Position numbers and translations under genes: made by a program. Of a DNA stretch of 64,000 nucleotides, positions 35,743-44,086 are shown piece by piece. Source of the DNA: Halieaceae bacterium UBA5044 (GTDB lineage: Bacteria; Pseudomonadota; Gammaproteobacteria; Pseudomonadales; Halieaceae); contig DIBU01000023.1 of the NCBI GenBank assembly GCA_002416125.1, positions 1 through 64,000 on the forward strand, read 5' to 3'. The first letter of the stretch is position 1, and every line of letters begins with the position of its first letter. The notes beneath the pieces were generated by a model. The model was not told where the DNA came from. It did no database searches and saw nothing but the letters and a program-made list of their open reading frames with translations.

Positions 35743-36762
35743 ATGACACACGCACGACCCATCAAGGTGGGCCTGATGGGCTTTGGCCAGATTGGCCGCC
35801 AGGTCTACGACCTGGCAGCGCGGGGCACGGATGTCGAGATCGTGGCCATAGCCGACATCGGTGATCCCGCCATCCTGCACTATCTGCTCTGCTCGGAGAT
35901 GAAAGCGGCAAGCTACCGGCTGGAGGGCAATTTTCTCCACAACAGCCGCTTCCGTACCCGGCTGCTGCGCACTGACACGCCCGCCGAGATGCCCTGGGAC
36001 GTGTTCGGGGTGGATATCGTCATTGACGCTACCGGCAAGTTCCGCCAGCGTGACGCCATGCTCCAGCACCTACAGGCGGGTGCGCCGCGAGTGCTGTTGC
36101 GCACCCTGCCCAGCGATCATATCGATCGGCTCGTGATGCCGGGTATCAACGGTAACAGCATTCGGGCAGCAGATCGCATGATATCCGCGGGGTCGGCCAC
36201 CACAACGGCGCTGTGCCTTCTGCTGCACGCGCTGTCCGCTGAGTTTGAGATTGAGTGTGGCAGCATGACCACCGTTCACGCCTACACCTCGGACCAGGTA
36301 TTGCAGGACTACGCGGGCAGCGACTTCCGCCGCAGCCGCTCCGCCGCAGAGAACATCATTCCCAACCAGCACGAGGCCGGGGCGTGGCTGGGGCACGTGC
36401 TGCCCGCGCTCGCCGGCAAGGTGCTGACCTCCGCCCTGAATGTGCCGATCCATCAAGGCTGCCTGCTGGACGTCAACCTGGTCTTCGCCGATACGGCGGT
36501 CACGGCTGACGCCGTCAACGACTGCATGCGTCGCCGCGTGGCGGACTACGCGGGCATTTTGACCGTCGTGGAGGACCCGGTGGTGTCCTCGGACGTCATT
36601 GGCAATCCCCACTCGCTGGTGTTCGACGCTTGCGGCACCATCAAGGCCGGCAAGCATACCATCAAGGCCCTGGGCTGGCATGAGACCCTGGGTCACGCCG
36701 CGCGCCTGCTGGATGTGGCGCGCCTGTATGCGGCACTGGACCACACAGAGGAGGCGGTATGA
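35743..36762 (+). CDS. GAPDH-like protein lacking the catalytic cysteine
   Basis: A 339-aa paralogue of type I glyceraldehyde-3-phosphate dehydrogenase. The N-terminal NAD-binding GFGQIGRQVYDLA and the base histidine (H179, TTVHAYTSDQ) are kept. The normal SCTTN active-site motif is SATTT here, so Ala152 replaces the catalytic Cys (codon GCC at 36196-36198). The phosphate-site segments are also changed: IIPNQHEAGA for IIPTSTGAA, and ALNVPI for ASRVPV. It therefore cannot do normal GAPDH chemistry. Strong AGGAGGGGG ribosome-binding site. It overlaps the true gap gene by four bases. A regulatory or NAD-sensing partner of GAPDH is a reasonable guess. Confidence 0.85.
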   Translation: MTHARPIKVGLMGFGQIGRQVYDLAARGTDVEIVAIADIGDPAILHYLLCSEMKAASYRLEGNFLHNSRFRTRLLRTDTPAEMPWDVFGVDIVIDATGKFRQRDAMLQHLQAGAPRVLLRTLPSDHIDRLVMPGINGNSIRAADRMISAGSATTTALCLLLHALSAEFEIECGSMTTVHAYTSDQVLQDYAGSDFRRSRSAAENIIPNQHEAGAWLGHVLPALAGKVLTSALNVPIHQGCLLDVNLVFADTAVTADAVNDCMRRRVADYAGILTVVEDPVVSSDVIGNPHSLVFDACGTIKAGKHTIKALGWHETLGHAARLLDVARLYAALDHTEEAV

Positions 36763-37760
36763 TGCGTGTAGCAATCAATGGCTTTGGCCGGATAGGCCGC
36801 TCGGTATTCCGCATCCTCGAGAACGACCCCGATATACAGGTTGTGGTGATCAACGACCTGTTTGACCACGCCGCCCTGCGTTATCTGCTGAACTACGACA
36901 CGGTCATGGGGCCGTTTGGCAAGTCGCTCGTGCTGGAAGGTGACGAATTGGTCACCCCGGGTGGACGCTGCAAGCTGATCAGCGAACGCGATCCCGCAGC
37001 CCTGCCCTGGGCGGAGATGGGTATTGATGCTGTGGTGGAGGCGACAGGCGCCTTTCGCAAGCGAAGCCAGCTCGATGGGCATCTGCAGGCGGGTGCGGGC
37101 CGGGTGGTGCTCACTGTGCCGGCGTCCGACCCCATCGATTACACCGTCGTACTGGGTGTCAACGATGATGGCCTGCGTCCGGAACATCGCATTGTCTCCA
37201 ATGCCAGTTGCACGACGAACTGTCTCGCGCCCATGGCCAGCGTACTGGATAGCGCCTTCGGTATCGAAGAGGGCGTGATCAACACCGTGCATGCCTATAC
37301 CAACGACCAGCGGCTCGCCGATGTGCCGCACTCCGATTGGCGGCGCAGTCGGGCGGCCGCGGAGAACACCATCCCCACCTCGACCGGCGCGGCGAAAGCG
37401 GTGGGTGAGGTGCTGCCGCAGCTCAAGGGGCGCCTGCACGGCATCGCCTCGCGGGTGCCGGTTCCCGACGGTTCAGTGGTCGATCTGTTCGTCACACTGG
37501 CACGTCCGGTGACCGTGGATGCGGTGCACGAGGCGGTGCGCACGGCCGCCGCCTCCCCGGCCCTGCAGGGCATCCTCGCCTTCAGTGAACGGCCGATTGT
37601 TTCCACGGATATCATCGGCAATGCCCACTCGTCCATCTACGACGCGGGCTTCACCGCGGTTGTCAACGAGCGCTATCTGCGCGTGCTTAACTGGTATGAC
37701 AATGAATGGGGCTACTCGGCCCGTGTGTGTGATCTGTTACGGAGGTTCAGCCAGTGGTAG
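36759..37760 (+). CDS. gap: Glyceraldehyde-3-phosphate dehydrogenase, type I
   Basis: A 333-aa enzyme with the full active site: C151 in NASCTTNC, H178 in NTVHAYTNDQ, the phosphate loops IPTSTGAAKAV and ASRVPVPDGS, and the C-terminal NWYDNEWGYS. INDLF after the Rossmann motif suggests NAD preference. Start ATG 36759 overlaps the pseudo-GAPDH stop, and its stop overlaps the ppc start, so it is the middle gene of a tightly coupled trio. Confidence 0.94.
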   Translation: MMRVAINGFGRIGRSVFRILENDPDIQVVVINDLFDHAALRYLLNYDTVMGPFGKSLVLEGDELVTPGGRCKLISERDPAALPWAEMGIDAVVEATGAFRKRSQLDGHLQAGAGRVVLTVPASDPIDYTVVLGVNDDGLRPEHRIVSNASCTTNCLAPMASVLDSAFGIEEGVINTVHAYTNDQRLADVPHSDWRRSRAAAENTIPTSTGAAKAVGEVLPQLKGRLHGIASRVPVPDGSVVDLFVTLARPVTVDAVHEAVRTAAASPALQGILAFSERPIVSTDIIGNAHSSIYDAGFTAVVNERYLRVLNWYDNEWGYSARVCDLLRRFSQW

Positions 37761-40408
37761 GCACCCGGGAAGCCGGCAGCGGTGAGCGTTCCGATTACAG
37801 TGAGCTGCGCAGCAACGTCAGCTTTCTCGGCCACCTGCTGGGCGACACGATCGCAGCGGCGAACGGCCCCGAGTTTCTGGACCTCGTGGAGAAAATCCGT
37901 CGCCTATCGAAGTCGGCGCGGGCGGGCGGCGAGGATGCCGCCCACGCCGAGCTGCTGGCGGTGCTGCGCGCGCTGGACAACCAGCAGCTGGTGCCGGTAG
38001 CGCGGGCATTCAGCCAGTTCCTCAATCTCGCCAATATTGCCGACCAGCATCACACGGTATCGCGGCAGATGGATCCGCTGTTCTCGGCTTCGCGCAACCT
38101 GAGCGGCAATTTCGAAGCCCTGCTGGAGGAGGGTGTGCCGGCGGAGTCTATCGTCGACGCTGTCGCGGCGCTGCGCATCGACCTGGTGCTCACCGCTCAT
38201 CCCACGGAAATCATGCGGCGCACCCTGATCCACAAGCAGACCGAGATCGGTCGCTGCCTGTCACAGCTGGAACTGGGCGGCCTCACCCGGCGCGAACAGG
38301 AACAGCTGCACACCCGCCTGCGTGAGCTGATTGCCCAGATCTGGTATGGAGATGATTTCCGCACCGAGCGGCCCTCCCCGGTCGATGAGGCGAAATGGGG
38401 CTTCGCTGTGGTCGAGGACTCCCTGTGGCGAGCGGTGCCGGAATACATGCGCCGGCTTGATGCGGCGCTGCAGGAATGCTGCGGTAGCCGGCTGCCGCTG
38501 GAGGCGGCACCGGTAACCTTTGGGTCCTGGATGGGTAGCGACCGGGACGGCAATCCCAACGTCACCGCTGAAGTGACCTCTGAGGTACTCTGGCTGAGCC
38601 GCTGGCAGGCGATTCAGCTCTACCTGCAGGACGTGACGCGACTGGTGGAGGAGCTGTCCATGACTGTCTGCGTTCCGGCGCTCGCCGAGGCGGCCGATGG
38701 GTCCCACGAGCCCTACCGCGCCGTTCTGCGGCGCTTGCGCGAGCAGTTGAAAGGCGACCTGCAGACGATAGAGGCGGCTCTGGCCGGCGCGTCCCCCGAC
38801 AGTGCGTCACTGTTGACCCGGGAGGATCTGTGGCAGCCGCTCTCCCTCTGTTACCACTCGCTTCAGGCCTGTGGTATGCAGGTGATCGCGGACGGTGCCC
38901 TGCTGGATCTGCTGCGCAGAGTACGCTGTTTCGGGGTGCATCTGCTGCGCCACGACATCCGCCAGGACAGTGCACGGCACACGGAAGCACTGTCCGAACT
39001 GACCACCTGGCTGGGGTTGGGTGATTACGCCGCCTGGGACGAGGATGCGCGCTGCGCATTCCTGCGTCAGGAGCTCGCCAGCAGGCGCCCGCTGGTGCCG
39101 CCCCGCTGGACACCCAGCGAGGCGGTGGCTGAAGTGCTGGCCACCTTTGCGGTGGTGGCCCGTCAGCCCCGTGAGGCGCTGGGGGCCTACGTGATCTCCA
39201 TGGCCCGTCAGGCCTCCGACGTGCTGGCGGTGCACCTGCTGTTGCGCGAGGCCGGTTGCCCCTTCGACCTGCCGGTGGTGCCGCTGTTCGAGACCCTCGA
39301 TGACCTGTCCCGGGCTCGCGAGGTGGTCACGGCCCTGCTTGCGGATCCCTGGTATCGCGGGCACATCCAGGGGCAGTTGATGGTGATGATTGGCTACTCG
39401 GACTCGGCCAAGGATGCCGGTGTGCTGGCGGCGGCCTGGGCACAATACCGGGCGCAGGAAGAGCTGCTGGCGGTGTGCGCCGCCAGTGATGTGCGTCTCA
39501 CGTTGTTTCACGGCCGCGGCGGCACGATCGGGCGGGGCGGCGCGCCGGCACAGGCGGCTCTGCTGTCCCAGCCCCCGGGTTCACTGGAACAGGGCCTGCG
39601 GGTGACCGAACAGGGCGAAATGATACGCACCAAGCTGGGCTGGACCTCGCTTGCGGTGAAAACCCTGGCGCTTTATACCAGCGCAATCTGTCGCGCCAAC
39701 CTGCAGACCCCGCCGACGCCGCGCCAGGAGTGGCGCGATCTCATGGAACAGCTGGCTGCCGGTTCCTGCACCGAGTATCGACGCGTGATCAGGGAAGAGC
39801 CGGATTTCATCGCCTACTTCCGCTATGCAACGCCTGAACAGGAACTCGCAGGCCTGCCGCTGGGCTCACGGCCGGCACGACGGCGTGGCGGCGGTGGTAT
39901 TGAAAGCCTGCGCGCGATTCCCTGGATTTTTGCCTGGTCCCAGAACCGCCTGATGTTGCCGGCGTGGCTGGGTGCCGGCGCCGCCCTGAGACAGGCGCTG
40001 GATGCCGGTCACGCGGCGCGCCTGCGTGAGATGGCGGCTGGCTGGCCCTTTTTTGCCACACGTCTCTCGATGCTGGAAATGGTCTACGCCAAGGCCGATG
40101 CCGGGTTGTCGGCGCACTACGACGCCTGTCTGGTGCCGCAGGAACTGCACTGGCTGGGGCAGTCGCTGCGATCCGCCCTGCAGCGCGATGCAGATACGGT
40201 ACTGGAAATCAGCGGCGGCGAAACCCTGCTTGCGGATTCGCCCTGGATTCGCGAATCCATCCAGTTGCGCAACATCTATACCGACCCCCTCAACGTGCTG
40301 CAGGCGGAGTTACTGCAGCGTCAGCGTCGTGAACCCCAGGGTGTGCTTGAGCAGGCGATCATGGTCACCTTCGCCGGTATCGCGGCGGGTATGCGCAATA
40401 CCGGATAG
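37754..40408 (+). CDS. ppc: Phosphoenolpyruvate carboxylase
   Basis: An 884-aa enzyme of normal family length that makes oxaloacetate from PEP and bicarbonate, refilling the citric acid cycle. Motifs are LTAHPTEIMRR with catalytic H139, GYSDSAKDAG, FHGRGGTIGRGGAP, and the C-terminal AGMRNTG. The start is a GTG at 37754 that overlaps the gap stop (GTGGTAG), implying re-initiation or coupling. It may act opposite the oxaloacetate decarboxylase at 53745-57183. Confidence 0.95.
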   Translation: MVGTREAGSGERSDYSELRSNVSFLGHLLGDTIAAANGPEFLDLVEKIRRLSKSARAGGEDAAHAELLAVLRALDNQQLVPVARAFSQFLNLANIADQHHTVSRQMDPLFSASRNLSGNFEALLEEGVPAESIVDAVAALRIDLVLTAHPTEIMRRTLIHKQTEIGRCLSQLELGGLTRREQEQLHTRLRELIAQIWYGDDFRTERPSPVDEAKWGFAVVEDSLWRAVPEYMRRLDAALQECCGSRLPLEAAPVTFGSWMGSDRDGNPNVTAEVTSEVLWLSRWQAIQLYLQDVTRLVEELSMTVCVPALAEAADGSHEPYRAVLRRLREQLKGDLQTIEAALAGASPDSASLLTREDLWQPLSLCYHSLQACGMQVIADGALLDLLRRVRCFGVHLLRHDIRQDSARHTEALSELTTWLGLGDYAAWDEDARCAFLRQELASRRPLVPPRWTPSEAVAEVLATFAVVARQPREALGAYVISMARQASDVLAVHLLLREAGCPFDLPVVPLFETLDDLSRAREVVTALLADPWYRGHIQGQLMVMIGYSDSAKDAGVLAAAWAQYRAQEELLAVCAASDVRLTLFHGRGGTIGRGGAPAQAALLSQPPGSLEQGLRVTEQGEMIRTKLGWTSLAVKTLALYTSAICRANLQTPPTPRQEWRDLMEQLAAGSCTEYRRVIREEPDFIAYFRYATPEQELAGLPLGSRPARRRGGGGIESLRAIPWIFAWSQNRLMLPAWLGAGAALRQALDAGHAARLREMAAGWPFFATRLSMLEMVYAKADAGLSAHYDACLVPQELHWLGQSLRSALQRDADTVLEISGGETLLADSPWIRESIQLRNIYTDPLNVLQAELLQRQRREPQGVLEQAIMVTFAGIAAGMRNTG

Positions 40409-40496
40409 TGGCCCCCTGGCTGCATGCGCTACGGGAAATTGGCAATCAGTGCTATGGTTGAGGCTGGTTCCCAAAAAATGAAATGTGAGGCAGTCC

Positions 40497-41072
40497 ATGA
40501 ACAAGACCAACGTAGTGTCCGCCCTGTACCTTCTGCTTGCGCTGGCGCTCTCGCCGCTGGCCAGGGCAGACAATTACGCCGAGGCACTGGCATCATTTCG
40601 CAGTGCCGGCGAAAGTGCCGCCTACTTCGACTCAGCCTACGGCTACGCCCTGTTTCCGACCATCGGCAAGGGGGGTATCGGTATCGGTGGCGCACACGGC
40701 AAGGGGCAGGTCTACCGGCAGGGTGAAATGATCGGTGAGGCGACCATGACCCAGCTCACGGTGGGCTTCCAGCTGGGTGGACAGGCCTTCAGCCAGATCA
40801 TTTTCTTTGAGAACGCCACGGCCCTGGAGCAGTTCACCAGCGGTAACTTCGAATTCGGTGCACAGGCCACGGCGGTAGCGATTACCGCAGGGGTGTCAGC
40901 GGAAGCGAGCACCGGAGGCGGTGTCAGCGCCGGTGTCAGTGGCGGTCGCAATGATGCCTCCACTGCCAGCCTCGGCTATCGCAAGGGTATGGCTGTGTTC
41001 ACTATTGCCAAGGGCGGTTTGATGTACGAAGCCACGCTGGGTGGGCAGAAGTTCAACTTCACGCCTAACTAG
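40497..41072 (+). CDS. SYLF (YSC84) domain lipid-binding protein, exported
   Basis: A 191-aa protein with a Sec signal peptide ending near ALARA, then a SYLF domain: YFDSAYGYALFPTIGKGGIGIGGAHGKG and VGFQLGGQAFSQIIFF are hallmarks. SYLF domains bind phospholipid membranes. ATG 40497 has GAGG seven bases before it. It ends eight bases inside the convergent lutC gene. Confidence 0.9.
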   Translation: MNKTNVVSALYLLLALALSPLARADNYAEALASFRSAGESAAYFDSAYGYALFPTIGKGGIGIGGAHGKGQVYRQGEMIGEATMTQLTVGFQLGGQAFSQIIFFENATALEQFTSGNFEFGAQATAVAITAGVSAEASTGGGVSAGVSGGRNDASTASLGYRKGMAVFTIAKGGLMYEATLGGQKFNFTPN

Positions 41073-41769
41073 TCGCCCCTACACCTCCACTGGCTTGCGC
41101 CAACACCTCCGCTGGTGTGTCGCCCACCAGGATGACATGCCAGCGTCGGGGGCCGTGTGCGCCCATCACCAGCTGCGCTTCCACGTCGGCAGTGCTGGAA
41201 GGGCCGGCGATAAACTGGATGCCGCGGGGCCAACCGCTTGCTGCCGTGTCGTGACGTATTCTCGCCCAGGCATCTTCCAGGGTCGAGACAACGTCTTCCC
41301 GGTTGATCAAGACCAGGTGGTCTTCAGGTAACAGGTTGTTGCGCCCGGGGTTGGCGCGGCCCGTGTAGGTGACGATGGCGCCGGTCTCGGCAACCCCCAA
41401 CCTGGCATAGCTCAGTGCCGCCGAGTCTCCGTTTTCAGCCGCTCCGAATCGCGGCAGCACACCACCATCCCGCCAGGGCATCGCCGCCAGCCGCGGGTCA
41501 TTACCCGCAACGAGTTTATGGGTGCGGAAGCGTTGGTACAGATAGCGCCCTATGGCCTGCACCGCGGCGCCGCGATCCCGAGCCAGTTCCACGGTCCCCT
41601 TGTTGGCCAGCACATTGGCCAGGAAGGCGGTGTGCAGGTCGGTGTGTGTTGCTCGCGCGGGCTGCGCGTGGCCAAGTGCAGCGAGCGCGCGCGCTATCTG
41701 CTCGGGCGCAACGGAGGTTTCCTGTTCGCGCAGCCGGGCGAACAACTCAGCCCTGACGGATTCAGCCAC
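41065..41769 (-). CDS. lutC: LutC, lactate utilization protein (LUD domain)
   Basis: A 234-aa LUD-domain protein, part of the LutABC iron-sulfur L-lactate oxidation system. Landmarks are GVAETGAIV, RNNLLPEDHLVLI, and FIAGPSSTADVE near the C-terminus. GTG 41769 was chosen since GGGGAGG lies five bases before it; a longer frame exists. It overlaps lutB by eight bases at its start and the SYLF gene by eight at its end, where the two stops face each other. Confidence 0.92.
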   Translation of the reverse strand: MAESVRAELFARLREQETSVAPEQIARALAALGHAQPARATHTDLHTAFLANVLANKGTVELARDRGAAVQAIGRYLYQRFRTHKLVAGNDPRLAAMPWRDGGVLPRFGAAENGDSAALSYARLGVAETGAIVTYTGRANPGRNNLLPEDHLVLINREDVVSTLEDAWARIRHDTAASGWPRGIQFIAGPSSTADVEAQLVMGAHGPRRWHVILVGDTPAEVLAQASGGVGATS

Positions 41770-43192
41770 GTTTGCCTCCCCTGCGTCGACGCGCCGCATA
41801 CTGACGCATGAATGTGCCTCCGCCTTCCGGTGCCGGGAAATCGCGCTGGCCGGTCCAGCCGCCCGCAAAGGGCAGGCGGCGGAACGCCCCCCGGCGCTTG
41901 CCCAGCAGACCGAGTACGCTCATGGTCCAGCCGGTGAGATTCCGATAGAGCCCCGGATGGCGCAACAGCCACGCGTGCAAGCGCAGCCCGTTGCGCCAGC
42001 GAGCCGGTTTCAACTGCTGCACGCTCTCGTCCTGGCGCAGGTCGCGCAGCAGGTCCGGCAGCGGAATATTCGCCGGGCAGACCTCCGCGCAGCGGCCACA
42101 GCTGGTGCAGGCGTTGGGCAGATGGTGCGCCTGCTCCAGTGACGTGAGCAGCGGCGTCAACACCGAACCCATGGGGCCGGGGTAGACCCAGCCGTAGGCG
42201 TGTCCACCGACGCCGATGTAAATGGGGCAGTGGTTGAGGCAGGCGCCACAGCGAATGCAGTCAAGCATTTCACTGTAGTCGCTGGCGAGGATATCGCTGC
42301 GCCTGTTGTCCAGCAGGATGATATGGGTTTCCAGAGGGCCGTCCACATCGTCCTCGCGGCGCGGGCCGGTATAAAAGCTGGTGTAGCAGGTCTGTGGCTG
42401 TCCTGTAGCGGAGCGCACCAGCAGGCGCTGCAGTGCCATGGCATCTTCGGCGCGCGGCAGTACGCGCTCGAAGGTAGTGCAGACGATCAACACCGGCGGC
42501 AGGTTGGCGCAGAGATCGCCGTTACCCTCGTTGGTGACCAGCATGCTGGTGCCGTGCTCGGCGATCAGTGCGTTGGCCCCGATAATGCCGACGTCCGCAG
42601 CGAGGAACTTCTCGCGCAGCACTCCCCGCGCTTCCTCAACGACTTCGCTTACCGTCTCGAGGTCGCGGTCCCCCAACGTGTGCTTGTCGAGGAACAGCTG
42701 GCGGATTTCCGCCAGCGACTTGTGCAGTGCCGGCCCGACGATGTGACTGGGCGTCTCGCCCGCCTGCTGGATGATGTATTCACCCAGGTCGGTTTCCAGC
42801 ACGTCCAGCCCTGCCTTGAGCAGGAGTTCGTTGAGGCCGGTTTCCTCGGTGACCATCGATTTGCCTTTGGCCACGCGTCGCGCGCTGTGCGCCTGGCAGA
42901 TCGAGAGCACCTTGCTGTTGAGTTGCTCCGCGTCGGCGACAAAGTGCACCTGGTTGCCGTGTTGTACGGCTGCCTCCTCAAATTGCTCCAGATAGTGACT
43001 GAGATGCGCCATGGTGTGACGCCGCACCCGTTTCAGGTGTGCGCGCAGGCCGTCGAAATCGCCGTAGGCACTGGCGGCTGCGTCCCGCGCCAGGGGCAGG
43101 AACTGACCGATGAGGGAGCGCCGCTGTGCTTTGTCTTCCTCCAACAGGGCAGCGCTTGAGGCCTGCATGAACTCATTGCTGGCGAGCTTCAT
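41762..43192 (-). CDS. lutB: LutB, iron-sulfur subunit of lactate oxidation
   Basis: A 476-aa protein with an N-terminal LUD domain and two ferredoxin-like clusters, CIRCGACLNHCPIY and CTSCGRCAEVCP, each positioned for a [4Fe-4S] centre. It passes electrons from lactate with LutA and LutC. ATG start at 43192, overlapping the lutA stop by four bases. Confidence 0.95.
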   Translation of the reverse strand: MKLASNEFMQASSAALLEEDKAQRRSLIGQFLPLARDAAASAYGDFDGLRAHLKRVRRHTMAHLSHYLEQFEEAAVQHGNQVHFVADAEQLNSKVLSICQAHSARRVAKGKSMVTEETGLNELLLKAGLDVLETDLGEYIIQQAGETPSHIVGPALHKSLAEIRQLFLDKHTLGDRDLETVSEVVEEARGVLREKFLAADVGIIGANALIAEHGTSMLVTNEGNGDLCANLPPVLIVCTTFERVLPRAEDAMALQRLLVRSATGQPQTCYTSFYTGPRREDDVDGPLETHIILLDNRRSDILASDYSEMLDCIRCGACLNHCPIYIGVGGHAYGWVYPGPMGSVLTPLLTSLEQAHHLPNACTSCGRCAEVCPANIPLPDLLRDLRQDESVQQLKPARWRNGLRLHAWLLRHPGLYRNLTGWTMSVLGLLGKRRGAFRRLPFAGGWTGQRDFPAPEGGGTFMRQYAARRRRGGKRG

Positions 43193-44019
43193 TCCCGACC
43201 CTCTCCGATGCCCGGGCCGCGAGGATCACCGGCGAGCAACTCGGCAACATGCCGGAACTCCAGCTTGAGGCCTCGACGGCGGGCGCGGCCGGAAAGGTGC
43301 AGCAGGCAGCCGAGGTCGCCGCCGGCCACCACACTGGCTCCGGAAGCGACCGCATTGTCCAGCTTGTCGTCGGCCATTTTCGCGGAAATATCCGGCATGC
43401 GAGCGCAGAAGGTGCCACCAAAACCGCAGCACACCTGGTTCTGCCCAAGCTCGCTCACCTGCACGCCGCACTGTTCCTGCAGCAGTTGCCGCGGTTGCTG
43501 ATGCACACCAAGCTCGCGCAGACCGGCGCAGCTGTCGTGGTAGGTAACGCCACGCTCCAGCGGTTTGTGCCGGGGCGCGGGGAGCCGCGCCACTTCAGTG
43601 AGAAAACGCGTCAGCTCCCAGGTTTTTGCCGACAGTGCCAGGGCGCGCTCGTGCCACTCTCCCTCGAACAACGCCGGGTAATGGTGGCTGAGCATGCCTG
43701 CACAGGAGCCGGAGGGCACGACAACGTAGTCAAAAGGCTCGAAGGTTTCGATGGCAGCCCGCGCAACAGGCACCGCCGCATCGACTTCACCGCTGTTATA
43801 GGCGGGCTGGCCACAGCAGGTTTGCTGCTCCGGCACGGTGACGCGGCAGCCCGCGCGTTCCAGCAGCCGTATTGCCGAGAAGCCGACCGATGGGCGCATC
43901 AGATCCGCAAGGCAGGTGATCATCAGAGCGACGTCCCGTCTCTGCCGGCTGCGCTTGCGTTTCGGGTGTGGCTTGTCCATGCAGGGCGCGTGCTCCTTGT
44001 CGCTTTGGGCGGCAGTCAT
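43189..44019 (-). CDS. lutA: LutA, Fe-S oxidoreductase subunit (CCG domain)
   Basis: A protein of 276 aa (or 263 if it begins at ATG 43980) with two CCG domains: EQQTCCGQPAYNSG and QVCCGFGGTF, which together bind an iron-sulfur cluster. It is close in layout to E. coli YkgE. First of lutABC. The N-terminus is unusually basic (KRKRSRQRR) before the conserved start of the domain (VALMITC). Neither start has a clean ribosome-binding site: AAGGAG is 12 bases before 43980. A -10 TATACT (44041-44046) places the transcript start near 44034. Confidence 0.92.
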   Translation of the reverse strand: MTAAQSDKEHAPCMDKPHPKRKRSRQRRDVALMITCLADLMRPSVGFSAIRLLERAGCRVTVPEQQTCCGQPAYNSGEVDAAVPVARAAIETFEPFDYVVVPSGSCAGMLSHHYPALFEGEWHERALALSAKTWELTRFLTEVARLPAPRHKPLERGVTYHDSCAGLRELGVHQQPRQLLQEQCGVQVSELGQNQVCCGFGGTFCARMPDISAKMADDKLDNAVASGASVVAGGDLGCLLHLSGRARRRGLKLEFRHVAELLAGDPRGPGIGEGRE

Positions 44020-44040
44020 TCCGGGCGTTGGCAGGGGTCG

Positions 44041-44046
44041 AGTATA
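44041..44046 (-). promoter_or_regulatory. Candidate -10 of lutABC
   Basis: TATACT on the minus strand, 22 bp before the longer lutA start. The -35 region has no good match. No LldR-type operator was recognised. Confidence 0.4.
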
Positions 44047-44086
44047 ACGAATTTGTGCTTCCGGCGCCGCGCTGGATATCGTCTGT

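Noticed and set aside
41770..41868. N-terminal extension of lutC
   Set aside because: It overlaps the lutB end, while GTG 41769 has a strong GGGGAGG at ideal spacing.
42200..43159. 319-codon plus-strand frame opposite lutB
   Set aside because: Antisense to lutB, whose cysteine clusters are intact.
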